Shown: positions 17,831-26,523, numbered from the stretch's first letter. The stretch is 64,000 nt of DNA from Shouchella rhizosphaerae (GCF_900142675.1 NZ_FRBS01000006.1:310001-374000); one strand, 5' to 3'. A program made the numbers and translations. The notes: a model not told the origin generated them from the letters alone.

Positions 17831-19453
17831 ATGAACGAGTGTCTAAAAAAGAAATGGACTGCTATTTGTCTAACGGCTTTGCTTTTACTAGTAATTGCCG
17901 GCTGTTCCAGCACAGACTCTGACGGCGAAGAAGAAATGAATTCCAAAGGGGCGATGGAATCGTATAATGTCGGCGACACATTTAAAGCTGAAGAAGCGCT
18001 TGAGTTTTCGATGATGTACAGCGACCACCCAAATTACCCTTATAAAGAGGATTGGTTGTTGTGGGAGAAAATCGAAGAACTCACAAATGTGACGCTAAAT
18101 CCGACGATTATTCCAATGAGCGATTACACACAAAAACGAAACTTGTTAATTAGTTCTGGGGAATCACCACTCATTATCCCAAAAACGTACCCGGGAGAAG
18201 AGGCCTCATTTGTCCCTTCTGGAGCGATTCTTCCTGTAAGTGACTATATGGATAAAATGCCCCATTTTAGAGATAAAATTGAGAAATGGGAAATGGAAGA
18301 TGAATTAGAAACGCTGCAACAAAGTGACGGAAAATTTTATCTTCTTCCAGGCTTGCATGAGAACGTATGGCCAGAGTATACATTGATTGTGCGAACCGAT
18401 ATTTTTGAGGAAAATAATATTGCGCTGCCAACTACTTGGGACGAATTGTACGAAGCAATGAAGAAGCTAAAAGAGATTTATCCCGATGTCACTCCATTTT
18501 CCGACCGCTATGAATTTAACAGCACTCTAAGCATTGCCGCAACAGGCTTTGGCACGAAGGCAGGCTGGGGTTTTGGCAATGGCTTAACCTATGATAAGTC
18601 AAAAGATCAATTTGTTTATAGCGCAACGACAGACGAATACAAAGAACTGTTGACATATTTCAATAAATTGGTGAAAGAAGGCCTTTTAGATAAAGAAAGC
18701 TTTACACAGGGAGATGAACAAGCTACCCAAAAATTTGTTTCTGGAAATTCCTTTATTATTAATGGAAATGCCCAAGATGTTGTGACATATAGAACAAGCA
18801 TGGACAAATTACTAGGTGAAGGCAATTATTCAATTGCAAAAATAACGGTGCCAGGCGGCCCTGCCGGCCATTTAATGGCTGGCAGCCGCTTCGAGAATGG
18901 CGTCATGATCTCGTCTAAAGCAAAAGAAAGCGAAAACTTCGAAGCGCTGCTGCAATTTATTGATTGGCTTTATTACAGTGATGAGGGGCAAGAATTTACA
19001 AAATGGGGTGTGGAAGGCACGACCTACACGAAAACAGATGGGGTGCGAAATTTAGTAGACGATGTAAATTACAATGGATTAAACCCTGACGGAACGACAG
19101 ATTTGCGCGTTGATTATGGTTTCTCTGGCGGCGTCTTTGCTTATGGAGGGACTACAGAGCTGCTCCATTCGATGTTTACTGAAGAAGAAATCAAATTTCA
19201 AGAGGATATGGCAAACATAAAAACGACGATTCCTTTAGAACCGCTCATTCCTTATACAGCAGAGGATAGAGAACAGGCGACATTATTGAGCACACCATTA
19301 AAGGATTATACAGACCAAAATACATTAAAGTTTATTTTGGGGGAACGTGATTTAAATGAATTTGACACGTTTGTAACAGAGTTGGAAGGACAAGGATTGC
19401 AAAGGTATGTCGACCTCGCCAACCAAACATACCAAGACTATAAGCATAACTGA
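17831..19453 (+). CDS. Sugar ABC substrate-binding lipoprotein, LplA type
   Basis: A 540-residue extracellular lipoprotein. The start chosen is ATG 17831 because AAAAGGGAGGG lies just upstream and it gives a clean signal peptide with lipobox VIAGC; an in-frame ATG 75 bases earlier would add a charged leader unlike any signal peptide. The mature protein is a long cluster-1-like binding protein (for example YPYKEDWLLWEKIEELTNV near the N-terminus), the class that pairs with LplB/LplC permeases. By context it binds methylglucuronic acid-substituted xylo-oligosaccharides; the ligand is an inference. Confidence 0.88.
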   Translation: MNECLKKKWTAICLTALLLLVIAGCSSTDSDGEEEMNSKGAMESYNVGDTFKAEEALEFSMMYSDHPNYPYKEDWLLWEKIEELTNVTLNPTIIPMSDYTQKRNLLISSGESPLIIPKTYPGEEASFVPSGAILPVSDYMDKMPHFRDKIEKWEMEDELETLQQSDGKFYLLPGLHENVWPEYTLIVRTDIFEENNIALPTTWDELYEAMKKLKEIYPDVTPFSDRYEFNSTLSIAATGFGTKAGWGFGNGLTYDKSKDQFVYSATTDEYKELLTYFNKLVKEGLLDKESFTQGDEQATQKFVSGNSFIINGNAQDVVTYRTSMDKLLGEGNYSIAKITVPGGPAGHLMAGSRFENGVMISSKAKESENFEALLQFIDWLYYSDEGQEFTKWGVEGTTYTKTDGVRNLVDDVNYNGLNPDGTTDLRVDYGFSGGVFAYGGTTELLHSMFTEEEIKFQEDMANIKTTIPLEPLIPYTAEDREQATLLSTPLKDYTDQNTLKFILGERDLNEFDTFVTELEGQGLQRYVDLANQTYQDYKHN

Positions 19454-19465
19454 TCGGAGTATTCG

Positions 19466-19495
19466 AGGTTGTCCTTCTCCTTTGAAGGGCAGCCT
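19466..19495 (+). terminator. Hairpin after the sugar-binding lipoprotein gene
   Basis: AGGTTGTCCTTC pairs with GAAGGGCAGCCT (12 bp including two G-U pairs), 13 bp after the stop. There is no proper U-tract; it could be a partial terminator or mRNA stabiliser that sets the ratio between the lipoprotein and the downstream DUF624 gene. Confidence 0.45.
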
Positions 19496-19548
19496 TTGCC
19501 TATCATGTTATTACATAAATGAAATCACTAAGGAAGGGGTGAACGGAT

Positions 19549-20259
19549 ATGGAAGATAAAAAAGAATATGGTCAAGGAATCTTGTTTACGGTGACAAACT
19601 ATATTTATTGGTTTCTTTTGACAAATATCTATTTTATCTTAATGAATAGCGTATTTTTATTCTTCTTCATGACATTGCAACCTACTTTCTCCAACATCCT
19701 TTTATACTTTTTGGCATTGATACCATCAGGACCTGCGATTGCTGCGATGTGCTATTCAATGGAGAAGCTTGTGAGAACGAAGGAGTTGTCCCCTACACGG
19801 GATTTTTTTGAAGGTTATAAAAAAAATCTAAAAGATACATTTTCCATCTGGTTGCCTATGCTCGTCATCTGCTTTATTTTATTAGTCGACTTCCACTATT
19901 TTCGCCAATCGCCATCACACATAAGTCAAATTGGGTCGACAATCCTAGTTGTTCTGTTGATTATGTGGGCAATGGTAATGTTAAACGTTTTAGTAATCAA
20001 TGCGCGCTACAAATTCAGGGTGCGCGATCTGTTCAGGTTGTCGATTTATTATGGTTTTACGAAAGTGAAACAAACGACAGGAAATTTGTTAATCTTATTT
20101 ATCGTTGGAGTCATCACGGCTAGCACAACGAATTTTTTTATCCTGTTTACAGGAAGTGTAATTGTTTTCTTGATTGTGTTAAATATGAAAGCCGTTTTTG
20201 CCGATATTGAAGACCACTTTTTGGTGACGCCCTCAAAAGGGAAACAATCAAGAGCTTAA
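19549..20259 (+). CDS. DUF624 (YesL-like) membrane protein
   Basis: A 236-residue protein with five or six transmembrane helices and the family opening ILFTVTNYIYWFLLTNIYF. DUF624 proteins such as B. subtilis YesL are almost always encoded with LplABC-type oligosaccharide importers for plant cell-wall fragments, as here; their molecular role is not established. It starts with AAGGAAGGGGTG upstream and is probably the last gene of the glucuronoxylan cluster. Confidence 0.85.
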   Translation: MEDKKEYGQGILFTVTNYIYWFLLTNIYFILMNSVFLFFFMTLQPTFSNILLYFLALIPSGPAIAAMCYSMEKLVRTKELSPTRDFFEGYKKNLKDTFSIWLPMLVICFILLVDFHYFRQSPSHISQIGSTILVVLLIMWAMVMLNVLVINARYKFRVRDLFRLSIYYGFTKVKQTTGNLLILFIVGVITASTTNFFILFTGSVIVFLIVLNMKAVFADIEDHFLVTPSKGKQSRA

Positions 20260-20381
20260 ATAATTTCTTGCTTTTATAACATAAAGTAACATCTTACGGA
20301 GGGACAGCGAATAAGCAAGCGTTCGGTCTATCTCCGGAAGGATAAAGGGGATCTAGTTTTATATATTTTCCTCGAAAAGGT

Positions 20382-20427
20382 TTGCATCATGTCGATCTGT
20401 GGAATTATATAGGTAGAAAGATCGACA
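20382..20427 (+). promoter_or_regulatory. Promoter flanked by an inverted repeat, upstream of gldA
   Basis: TTGCAT (20382-20387) and TTATAT (20405-20410), 17 bp apart, form a plausible sigma-A promoter. The 9-bp inverted repeat TGTCGATCT (20390-20398) and AGATCGACA (20419-20427) flanks the -10 region and start point. This is a layout expected of a repressor operator, or of a hairpin in the 5' end of the transcript. Confidence 0.5.
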
Positions 20428-20442
20428 GGAGGGATAGGCAAA

Positions 20443-21549
20443 ATGGACGAGAAAATTTTTATTAGTCCAAGCAAGTATGTGCAAGGCAGAGGGGTTCTCG
20501 ACAAGACAGGGGAATACGTGAAAGACTTAGGCAAAAAGGCGCTGCTTATAGCTGATGAATTTGTCTGGGGGATAGCTGCAAACCGAGTGGCGGACAGCTT
20601 GAAAGAAGTTGGGCTTGACGTGGTGGAAGTCACATTTGAAGGTGAATCGTCAGAAGCGGAAATTAAGCGGATTGTAAAAAAGGCCGAAAGCGGAGGCGCT
20701 GATATTATCGTTGGAATCGGCGGCGGAAAAACATTGGACACAGCTAAAGGGGTTCGAGATCGCTTGAAAGGTGCCGCCTGTGCCATTGTTCCGACCACGG
20801 CTTCAACCGATGCGCCGACAAGCGCTTTGTCGGTCATCTATTCAGAGGACGGTGTGTTTGAACGCTATTCCTTTTATAGCAAGAACCCAGATATGATCCT
20901 TGTCGATTCGACAGTCATTGCTAGTGCTCCGCCGAAATTTTTAGCAGCAGGCATTGCTGATGCTCTTGCTACTTGGGTCGAGGCTCGAGCTTCTTTTGAA
21001 GGGCGCGGCACTACAATGGCAGGAGGAAAAGCAACCATCGCTGGGTTAGCGATTGCTGAGAAGTGTGAGCAAGTTTTATTTGATTACGGGTTGCTTGCTT
21101 ATGAAGCCAATAAACGGGGAGTTGTTTCCCACGCCCTTGAACAAGTCATAGAAGCCAATACACTGTTAAGCGGCCTCGGGTTTGAAAGTGGGGGTCTCGC
21201 ATTGGCGCATGCTGTCCATAATGGTTTTACCGTGCTTGATGGCGATATCCATCATCTAAGCCACGGGGAAAAGGTCTCGTTTGGCATATTGACACAACTA
21301 GCGTGGGAAGACCGCAATCAATTCGAGATTAACCGTTACATTCAATTACTGTCAAAACTTGGTTTGCCTGTGACATTTAAAGACCTCCATATTGAAGAAA
21401 TAAGCCGCGATGAGTTATTAAAAGTCGCACAAACAGCTTTGCAAGAAGGCGAAAGCAGCCATAACTTGGCAAGCGTTCCTTCTGCCGATGCCCTCGTTGA
21501 TGCCATGGTTGCTGCAGACCAGTATTCCATTGCCTATCTCGGAAAATAA
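20443..21549 (+). CDS. gldA: Glycerol dehydrogenase
   Basis: A 368-residue NAD-dependent, zinc-containing alcohol dehydrogenase that oxidises glycerol to dihydroxyacetone. The NAD site is seen as [12 protein letters not shown] (91-102) and [11 protein letters not shown] (118-127). The three zinc ligands are present: D173 (IADALATW), H256 (LAHAVHN) and H274 (LSHGEKV). Length equals that of the well-studied GldA enzymes. GGAGGG lies ahead of the ATG. It is a single-gene unit with its own promoter and a strong terminator; no dihydroxyacetone kinase is adjacent. Confidence 0.94.
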   Translation: MDEKIFISPSKYVQGRGVLDKTGEYVKDLGKKALLIADEFVWGIAANRVADSLKEVGLDVVEVTFEGESSEAEIKRIVKKAESGGADIIVGIGGGKTLDTAKGVRDRLKGAACAIVPTTASTDAPTSALSVIYSEDGVFERYSFYSKNPDMILVDSTVIASAPPKFLAAGIADALATWVEARASFEGRGTTMAGGKATIAGLAIAEKCEQVLFDYGLLAYEANKRGVVSHALEQVIEANTLLSGLGFESGGLALAHAVHNGFTVLDGDIHHLSHGEKVSFGILTQLAWEDRNQFEINRYIQLLSKLGLPVTFKDLHIEEISRDELLKVAQTALQEGESSHNLASVPSADALVDAMVAADQYSIAYLGK

Positions 21550-21560
21550 ATCAATAGAAG

Positions 21561-21597
21561 AAGAGCCGCTATCGAATTCCGATTCGGCTCTTTTTTT
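21561..21597 (+). terminator. Rho-independent terminator after gldA
   Basis: AAGAGCCG pairs with CGGCTCTT, with further pairing inside (ATCG/CGAT), followed by a run of seven or more T. Confidence 0.93.
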
Positions 21598-21733
21598 GCC
21601 ATAAACTCGAGTCTGATTAAATTGGGTAATGAGAAAAAACAGAACTAATGTTCTCCTTTTCTTTTGTTTTTGGTAGAATAAAATAAGAGTGAACAACATG
21701 GACGGGCATCAAATTGTAAAGGAGGCGATCTAC

Positions 21734-22192
21734 TTGGAGGAAAGAGAACTGTTAAAATTGATTTTGGAAAAAACGGTGGCCACGGAAAAGAATGTCAAGG
21801 AATTAGCTGCCCGTTTGGGTGGGTTGGAAAAGCGTTTTGACAGTTTAGAAGGGCGTATTGATGGGCTAGAAAAGCGTTTTGACGGTTTAGAAGGGCGTAT
21901 TGATGGGCTAGAAAAGCGTTTTGACGGTTTAGAAGGGCGTATTGATGGGTTAGAAAAGCGTTTTGACGGTTTAGAAGAACGTATTGATGGGTTAGAAAAG
22001 CGTTTTCAACGGGTAGAAAACGACGTGAATAAGTTGAAAGAAGAACAAGGCATGATCAAACAAGCAGTGATGGAAACGAACAAAAATGTGAAACAGTTAT
22101 TGGAGAACCAAAAATCAACCTATGAAATTTTGAGCGAACATGACGTGGCGATCCGAGCAATCCGCAGGCGAATACAAAAGTTGGAGGCGTAA
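21734..22192 (+). CDS. Coiled-coil protein with tandem 14-residue repeats
   Basis: Residues are almost entirely heptad-patterned. A block of four identical or near-identical 14-residue units (consensus GLEKRFDGLEGRID) occupies about residues 30-85, followed by a fifth partial unit and a further coiled-coil tail with basic RAIRRRIQKLEA at the end. No signal peptide or membrane helix. The start is best placed at TTG 21734 (152 residues), because AAAGGAGG at 21718-21725 is eight bases upstream; ATG 21698 has no such site. It stands alone between two terminators. The protein probably forms a long homo-oligomeric rod. No specific function is recognised. Confidence 0.72.
   Translation: MEERELLKLILEKTVATEKNVKELAARLGGLEKRFDSLEGRIDGLEKRFDGLEGRIDGLEKRFDGLEGRIDGLEKRFDGLEERIDGLEKRFQRVENDVNKLKEEQGMIKQAVMETNKNVKQLLENQKSTYEILSEHDVAIRAIRRRIQKLEA
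21821..21988 (+). repeat. Four tandem 42-bp direct repeats inside the coiled-coil gene
   Basis: Units start at 21821, 21863, 21905 and 21947, with a partial fifth from 21989. Units two and three are identical at the DNA level across their full 42 bases. The repeat length is a multiple of three and of seven codons, so copy-number change would preserve both frame and heptad register. Confidence 0.95.
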
Positions 22193-22305
22193 CGTCAGAG
22201 TAGTAAATAGAACAAGGTCGCTTAACATGGGCGATGCAAGTAGACGGAGGTTCATAAGTCTATGAACGGTGGGCAACGAAAGGTGCGTGCGCCTGTCTAC
22301 AGTCT

Positions 22306-22335
22306 GAGCCGCCAAGGATCATTTGGCGGCTTTTT
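22306..22335. terminator. Rho-independent terminator between convergent genes
   Basis: AGCCGCCAA pairs with TTGGCGGCT (loop of 7), followed by TTTTT on the plus strand. It separates the coiled-coil gene from the leftward amidohydrolase operon. Confidence 0.88.
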
Positions 22336-22340
22336 AGCGT

Positions 22341-23498
22341 CTATTGTGGATTAGAATGGTAAGCGCAGCTACCATTAATATAAGTGGCGCAAAGTTTTGT
22401 TTTTGTTGCAAATGGATGACCTGTCCAAACCGCTAGATCAGCGTCTTTTCCTACTTCGAGTGAGCCGACGCGGTTTGAGATGCCGGCTAATTCTGCAGCA
22501 GTGCGAGTAATGCTTGCGAGTGCGGTTTCAGAGGAAAGTCCGTATTTGACTGCTTCCGCTGCGCAGACGGATAAATATTGAATAGGCGTAAAAGGATGGT
22601 CTGTCATAATTGCAAATGGGATGCCTGCTTCGTCCATTAGGGCAGGGCTTTTAGGAGTGCTGTTCCGCAATTCATATTTAGAAGCAGACATCATAAATGG
22701 ACCGAGTGTGACCGCCACCCCTGCTTTTTTGATCGCATCGATCATCATATAGCCTTCTGTCGCATGCTCGAGATGGAGCTTGACGCCAAATTCATTGGCA
22801 ATGCGAAGAGCAGTTGCAATGTCGTCGGCACGATGGCAGTGGAGGCGGAGCGGCATGCTGCCATTTAAAACTTCAATAAACGGCCACAGCTCTTGGAGAT
22901 CAACACTGAGTTCCTCTTTTGACAAGTGCCGATAAGGCAAAGCTTTCAAGAAGCCATTGCGGATAATCGAAGCAACTGCCATACGTGTGAATGGCTTTTT
23001 GCGGTATGTTTGCCCGAATACATTTTTAGGGTTTTCGCCTAGAGCGCCTTTCAGCCCGCTTCGTTTTATTAAGAGTCGCTCCTCTAATGTAGCGCCAGCT
23101 GTTTTCAAAATGGACCAAATGCCGCCAATCGGGTTGGCGCTTCCAGCCCCCGTTTGTACAGTGGTAACGCCGCCACGCACGGCATCTTGGAAGGAAAAAT
23201 GGTCTAAATGGATGCCGTCCGTTGCCTCCATGAGGGGGGTGAACGGTTCAGAATATTCATTGGCATCGTTTACGTCCTCTGTCACTTCAGCCCAGATCCC
23301 GACGTGGGTGTGGATATCAATGAGACCTGGCGTTATAACCATCCCTTTTGCCTCGACTTCTTTTGTGCCAGCTGGTACATTCAGATGGCGGCCAAGCGCT
23401 GAAATTTTGCCATTAGCGACGTAAAGATCTCCTGATTGGATAACCGTGAAATCGGTATCGACTGTATACAAATCTGCGCCACGAAATACTGTATTCAT
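22341..23498 (-). CDS. Amidohydrolase-superfamily enzyme, intact metal site
   Basis: A 385-residue cytoplasmic metal-dependent hydrolase. All expected ligands are visible: the HxH pair H63/H65 (PGLIDIHTHVG), the likely bridging lysine K150 (GLKGALGENPK), H220/H222 (LRLHCHRADD), H245 (LHLEHATEG) and D300 (AIMTDHPFTP). It belongs to the imidazolonepropionase/aryldialkylphosphatase-like branch whose members cleave cyclic amides or N-acyl and dipeptide bonds. The start overlaps the stop of the preceding paralogue (ATGA), with AAGGAGAAGG upstream. It is the last gene of a leftward operon headed by a peptide-type binding protein. Substrate unknown. Confidence 0.85.
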   Translation of the reverse strand: MNTVFRGADLYTVDTDFTVIQSGDLYVANGKISALGRHLNVPAGTKEVEAKGMVITPGLIDIHTHVGIWAEVTEDVNDANEYSEPFTPLMEATDGIHLDHFSFQDAVRGGVTTVQTGAGSANPIGGIWSILKTAGATLEERLLIKRSGLKGALGENPKNVFGQTYRKKPFTRMAVASIIRNGFLKALPYRHLSKEELSVDLQELWPFIEVLNGSMPLRLHCHRADDIATALRIANEFGVKLHLEHATEGYMMIDAIKKAGVAVTLGPFMMSASKYELRNSTPKSPALMDEAGIPFAIMTDHPFTPIQYLSVCAAEAVKYGLSSETALASITRTAAELAGISNRVGSLEVGKDADLAVWTGHPFATKTKLCATYINGSCAYHSNPQ

Positions 23499-24586
23499 CG
23501 CTGTTCCTTCTCCTTTTCATAACAGAGTTTGCCACTTACAAACGTGTGGGTGACGGAGCTTGTTAACGATAAAGGATCGCCATTCCAAATGGCAATGTCA
23601 GCTTGCTTTCCTGCTGTAATCGAGCCAGTTTTGTCAGAGATCCCTAAGCATTCGGCAGTGGCAAGTGTAAGGGCGTTTAATGCGTGTTTTTCGTCCAAAC
23701 CTTCACGTACGGCCAGCGCGGCCTCTAATTTTAAGTTCCGCACAGAAGTGGTAGGGTGGTCTGAAATGATCGCATGGGGGATGCCTAATAAAACAACTTC
23801 TTTATGAAAGGAAGGGCACAATGTTTGTTGTTCGTGACGCTCCCGCGCTTGGAACATCGGCCCTGCAAATAGAGACGCCCCCCGTTGTTTTAACTCGTTC
23901 AGTTGACGTTCATTGGCGCCTGTACCATGGACAAGCGTCAATGTAAATGCATACTCCTCTTGGAGGCGCAACGCTGTGTCAATGTCAGTCCCGTGGTAAG
24001 CGCGGATAAATACGTTTGCTGGCGTGCCGTGTTTGTCAAAGTAACGTCGCAAGGAAGCGGCAATGCCCATTCTCGTTAATGGTTGATTTGTCTGTTGTTT
24101 AAATGTACGTTTAGGAATGTCACCAAGTGAAAAAGCATGGCCAAACGAAGGCGTAATCGCCATCTCATCCACAGTTACTCCGTCATGCTTCACGATCGCG
24201 GTTTGTGCGCCGATCACGCTCCCTGGTCCGGAAGCGACGTGGGATACCGTCACGCCATTGGCAAGCGCTTCTTTAAAGGCAGCGTCGAAAGGATAAATGC
24301 TGTCGATGATTCGATAAGGAGCCAAGTCGTCGCTTTGTGCGGTTTCTGTCTCATCCTCGCCTTCCCAGCGAATACCGATTTCTTTTGCGCCAATTTGGCT
24401 AAATCCATCTATAAAACCCGGTAGAACATAGTGGTCGCCTACATCGATAACCACGCAGTTGTCAGGGAGCGATGCGTGATAGGGAAGCAATGCCTCAATG
24501 GACGGGCCTTGGAGCAGAATCGTTTTCGCTTGATACGCAGCTAAATCGGAATCGTAGACGTGGGTAGAACGAATAGCTGTATACAT
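23495..24586 (-). CDS. Amidohydrolase paralogue lacking the HxH and lysine metal ligands
   Basis: A 363-residue protein similar throughout to the adjacent amidohydrolase, with matching landmarks PLTRMGIAASLRR, H198, H220 (LTLVHGTG) and D276 (AIISDHPTTS). However, the HxH motif after strand 1 reads DGFSQIG, so the two histidines are F62 and Q64, and the segment expected to carry the bridging lysine reads AFSLGDIPK with no lysine in that place. It is therefore probably not a normal binuclear hydrolase; it may be a regulatory or structural partner of the downstream paralogue, with which it overlaps by four bases, or may use another mechanism. The open frame is intact. Confidence 0.8.
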   Translation of the reverse strand: MYTAIRSTHVYDSDLAAYQAKTILLQGPSIEALLPYHASLPDNCVVIDVGDHYVLPGFIDGFSQIGAKEIGIRWEGEDETETAQSDDLAPYRIIDSIYPFDAAFKEALANGVTVSHVASGPGSVIGAQTAIVKHDGVTVDEMAITPSFGHAFSLGDIPKRTFKQQTNQPLTRMGIAASLRRYFDKHGTPANVFIRAYHGTDIDTALRLQEEYAFTLTLVHGTGANERQLNELKQRGASLFAGPMFQARERHEQQTLCPSFHKEVVLLGIPHAIISDHPTTSVRNLKLEAALAVREGLDEKHALNALTLATAECLGISDKTGSITAGKQADIAIWNGDPLSLTSSVTHTFVSGKLCYEKEKEQR

Positions 24587-24634
24587 TAGAGAACATCCTT
24601 TCTAACATGATGGCTACTTTGGGGCATGTACAAA

Positions 24635-24666
24635 AGAAGAGAAGCGCGTTTGTTCGCTTCTCTTCT
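24635..24666 (-). terminator. Intra-operon hairpin between binding-protein and amidohydrolase genes
   Basis: AGAAGAGAAGCG (24635-24646) pairs perfectly with CGCTTCTCTTCT (24655-24666), eight-base loop, just after the stop of the binding protein. On the minus strand it is followed by TTTTG. It probably makes the binding protein more abundant than the enzymes downstream. Confidence 0.75.
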
Positions 24667-24673
24667 AGATGCA

Positions 24674-26263
24674 TTAGTCAACGGAGACATTGGTACCGTA
24701 AGGCGTAACGATGCGGATAGAACCGTCTGGGCTAACGTTAAAGCCGTGAACGCGGGAGGAAACGCCAGCCGCTGTTTCCGTATTATCAAGTTCGATCCGG
24801 GGGACATCGGCCATAATGAGTTCAAGTGCTTCTTGATAAATCGCTGCACGTTCTTCTTGGTCATCTGTTTCCGACGTCGCTTTTGTGAGCAACGCATCGA
24901 CTTCCTCATTTTTGTAGCCTTTTCCGTTTCCGAGCGCGCCAATTTGGTCGCTATGGAACAGCTGGTACAAATAGAAATCAGGGTCAGGATACCATGTCCA
25001 TCCGCCAATCGACATTGGTGCTTGGCCTTTAGAGACGATGTCGGAATAAGTGCCCCATTCCACTGTGTTGATCGTTAAGTTAACACCGATCTCTGCCATT
25101 TGGTTTTGGAAAATTGTCGCGTATGGGACGCGGCTCTCTGCTACGTAAATTTCGGTATCGAAGCCATCAGGATAACCTGCTTCGGCCAAAAGCTCTTTTG
25201 CTGCTTCTGGGTCATAGGAAGGCGCTAAGCTTTCTTGTGCTTCATCATAGCCCCATGATTGACGCGGAATTGGCAAATAAGAAACTTCTGCCCCACCCCA
25301 TTGGTACACACCGTCTACCATTTCTTGCACGTTCGTGCCTTTGTAAATGGCCTCACGTACTTTCGGGTCTGCTGTCGGTCCTTCGACGTTGTTTAAATCC
25401 AAGTATGTTGTTGCCAACCCAGGTACAGATAAAAGTTCTAAGTTGCCGTCTTGTTCAATCAATTCCCGGTCTTGTCCTTTCACATCAGTGGCAATATCAA
25501 TATCGCCTGAACGCAAGGAATTTGTCATCATAGTTGGATCAGGAATGATTTGAAAGTTTAACTGGGCTAAGTTAGGTGTCTCCCCCCAGTAATTTTCATG
25601 ACGTTCTAGCTTCACCATTTGGTCTTGTTGCCATTGTTCCAGTGTAAAAGGGCCTGTTCCGACCAAGTGTGAGCCAAAACTATCCCCGTGGCCTTCCACT
25701 TCTTCTTTTGGAACAATCACATTGCCGGCATCGGTTAAAACAGCCAATAAGGCAGAGTTTGGTGCGTTTAAAATAAGCTTGACTTCTGTGTCGTTAATAA
25801 CTTCGACTTCTTCTACCATACGGAGGCGGTTTAAAGCCGATTCGTTCGCTGAACGTTCCAAACTATATTTTACATCTTCCGCTGTCATTTTCCGGCCGTC
25901 TTGGTAGTCGCCTGGTTGGAAGTAAACGTCGTCGCGCAACTTAAAGGTGTAGCTCATTAAGTCGTCAGCAGCTTCCCATTCGGTTGCCAAGGAAGGTATG
26001 ATTTCGGTTAGATCTTCGTTATAGACGACGAGCGTGTCAGCAACGTTGCGAATAATATGACTTTCATATTGGCCAGAGTAATCAACTGGATCAAACGTTT
26101 TCGGATTGGCTGATAAACCTATTGTCAATGTGCCATCGGCATTTGCACTGGCGCCGCCATTGCTAGCATCGCCTTCTGAAGCCGTATCGCTTCCCCCTCC
26201 GCCACAAGCACCTAATGCAAACAGCGAAGCTGCCAAAAGGAATGGAAGTGCTGTTTTTTTCAT
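24674..26263 (-). CDS. Family 5 (peptide-type) ABC substrate-binding lipoprotein
   Basis: A 529-residue extracellular lipoprotein. The ATG at 26263 is preferred: AAGGGGG lies upstream and it opens a signal peptide ending in lipobox ALGAC; an upstream in-frame start would prefix it with an unrelated stretch. Family landmarks include the N-terminal LTIGLSANPKTFDPVDYSG, the SBP_bac_5 signature around DVKYSLERSANES and LVGTGPFTLEQW. Glycine- and acid-rich linker after the Cys. It is transcribed away from matching permease and ATPase genes through mirror-image promoters. The ligand may be a peptide, glutathione-like or opine-like compound; not decidable here. Confidence 0.9.
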   Translation of the reverse strand: MKKTALPFLLAASLFALGACGGGGSDTASEGDASNGGASANADGTLTIGLSANPKTFDPVDYSGQYESHIIRNVADTLVVYNEDLTEIIPSLATEWEAADDLMSYTFKLRDDVYFQPGDYQDGRKMTAEDVKYSLERSANESALNRLRMVEEVEVINDTEVKLILNAPNSALLAVLTDAGNVIVPKEEVEGHGDSFGSHLVGTGPFTLEQWQQDQMVKLERHENYWGETPNLAQLNFQIIPDPTMMTNSLRSGDIDIATDVKGQDRELIEQDGNLELLSVPGLATTYLDLNNVEGPTADPKVREAIYKGTNVQEMVDGVYQWGGAEVSYLPIPRQSWGYDEAQESLAPSYDPEAAKELLAEAGYPDGFDTEIYVAESRVPYATIFQNQMAEIGVNLTINTVEWGTYSDIVSKGQAPMSIGGWTWYPDPDFYLYQLFHSDQIGALGNGKGYKNEEVDALLTKATSETDDQEERAAIYQEALELIMADVPRIELDNTETAAGVSSRVHGFNVSPDGSIRIVTPYGTNVSVD

Positions 26264-26327
26264 TTTGCTGATATCCCCCTTGTGTGTTTCTAATAGTGAA
26301 ACATTGATTCTGAAAATTCCTACGCTC

Positions 26328-26372
26328 ACTTTAGCGCAAGAAGTCTGAAAAGTAAATGGTTATTTTTTCAGA
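26328..26372 (-). promoter_or_regulatory. Leftward promoter and dyad for the binding-protein operon
   Basis: On the minus strand TTTACT (26351-26356) and TAAAGT (26328-26333) are 17 bp apart. Just upstream lies CTGAAAAAATAACCATTTAC (26352-26371 in reverse), which recurs at the rightward promoter. TCTGAAAA (26344-26351) and TTTTCAGA (26365-26372) also form an inverted repeat over the -35 region. Confidence 0.65.
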
Positions 26373-26441
26373 TTTTTATTTTATCCGTCTATTTTTAAGG
26401 GTTTTCATTTAAAAAACCAATTAAACAAAGGGTTTTTCACT

Positions 26442-26523
26442 GTCAGATTTTCTGACGGCGAAAATTAAACTTTCTGAAATACAGAAAATTAACCATTTAC
26501 AAAGGTCGTTGTTATGCTATAAT
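26442..26523 (+). promoter_or_regulatory. Rightward promoter and operators for the permease operon
   Basis: TTTACA (26496-26501) and TATAAT (26518-26523), 16 bp apart, form a strong sigma-A promoter. Upstream are two dyads, GTCAGA-TTT-TCTGAC (26442-26456) and TTTCTG-AAATA-CAGAAA (26471-26487), and CAGAAAATTAACCATTTAC (26482-26500), the mirror copy of the leftward motif. A further half site TTTCAGA is at 26534. The TCTGA-rich dyads faintly resemble the CodY box but with four or more mismatches. Confidence 0.7.
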
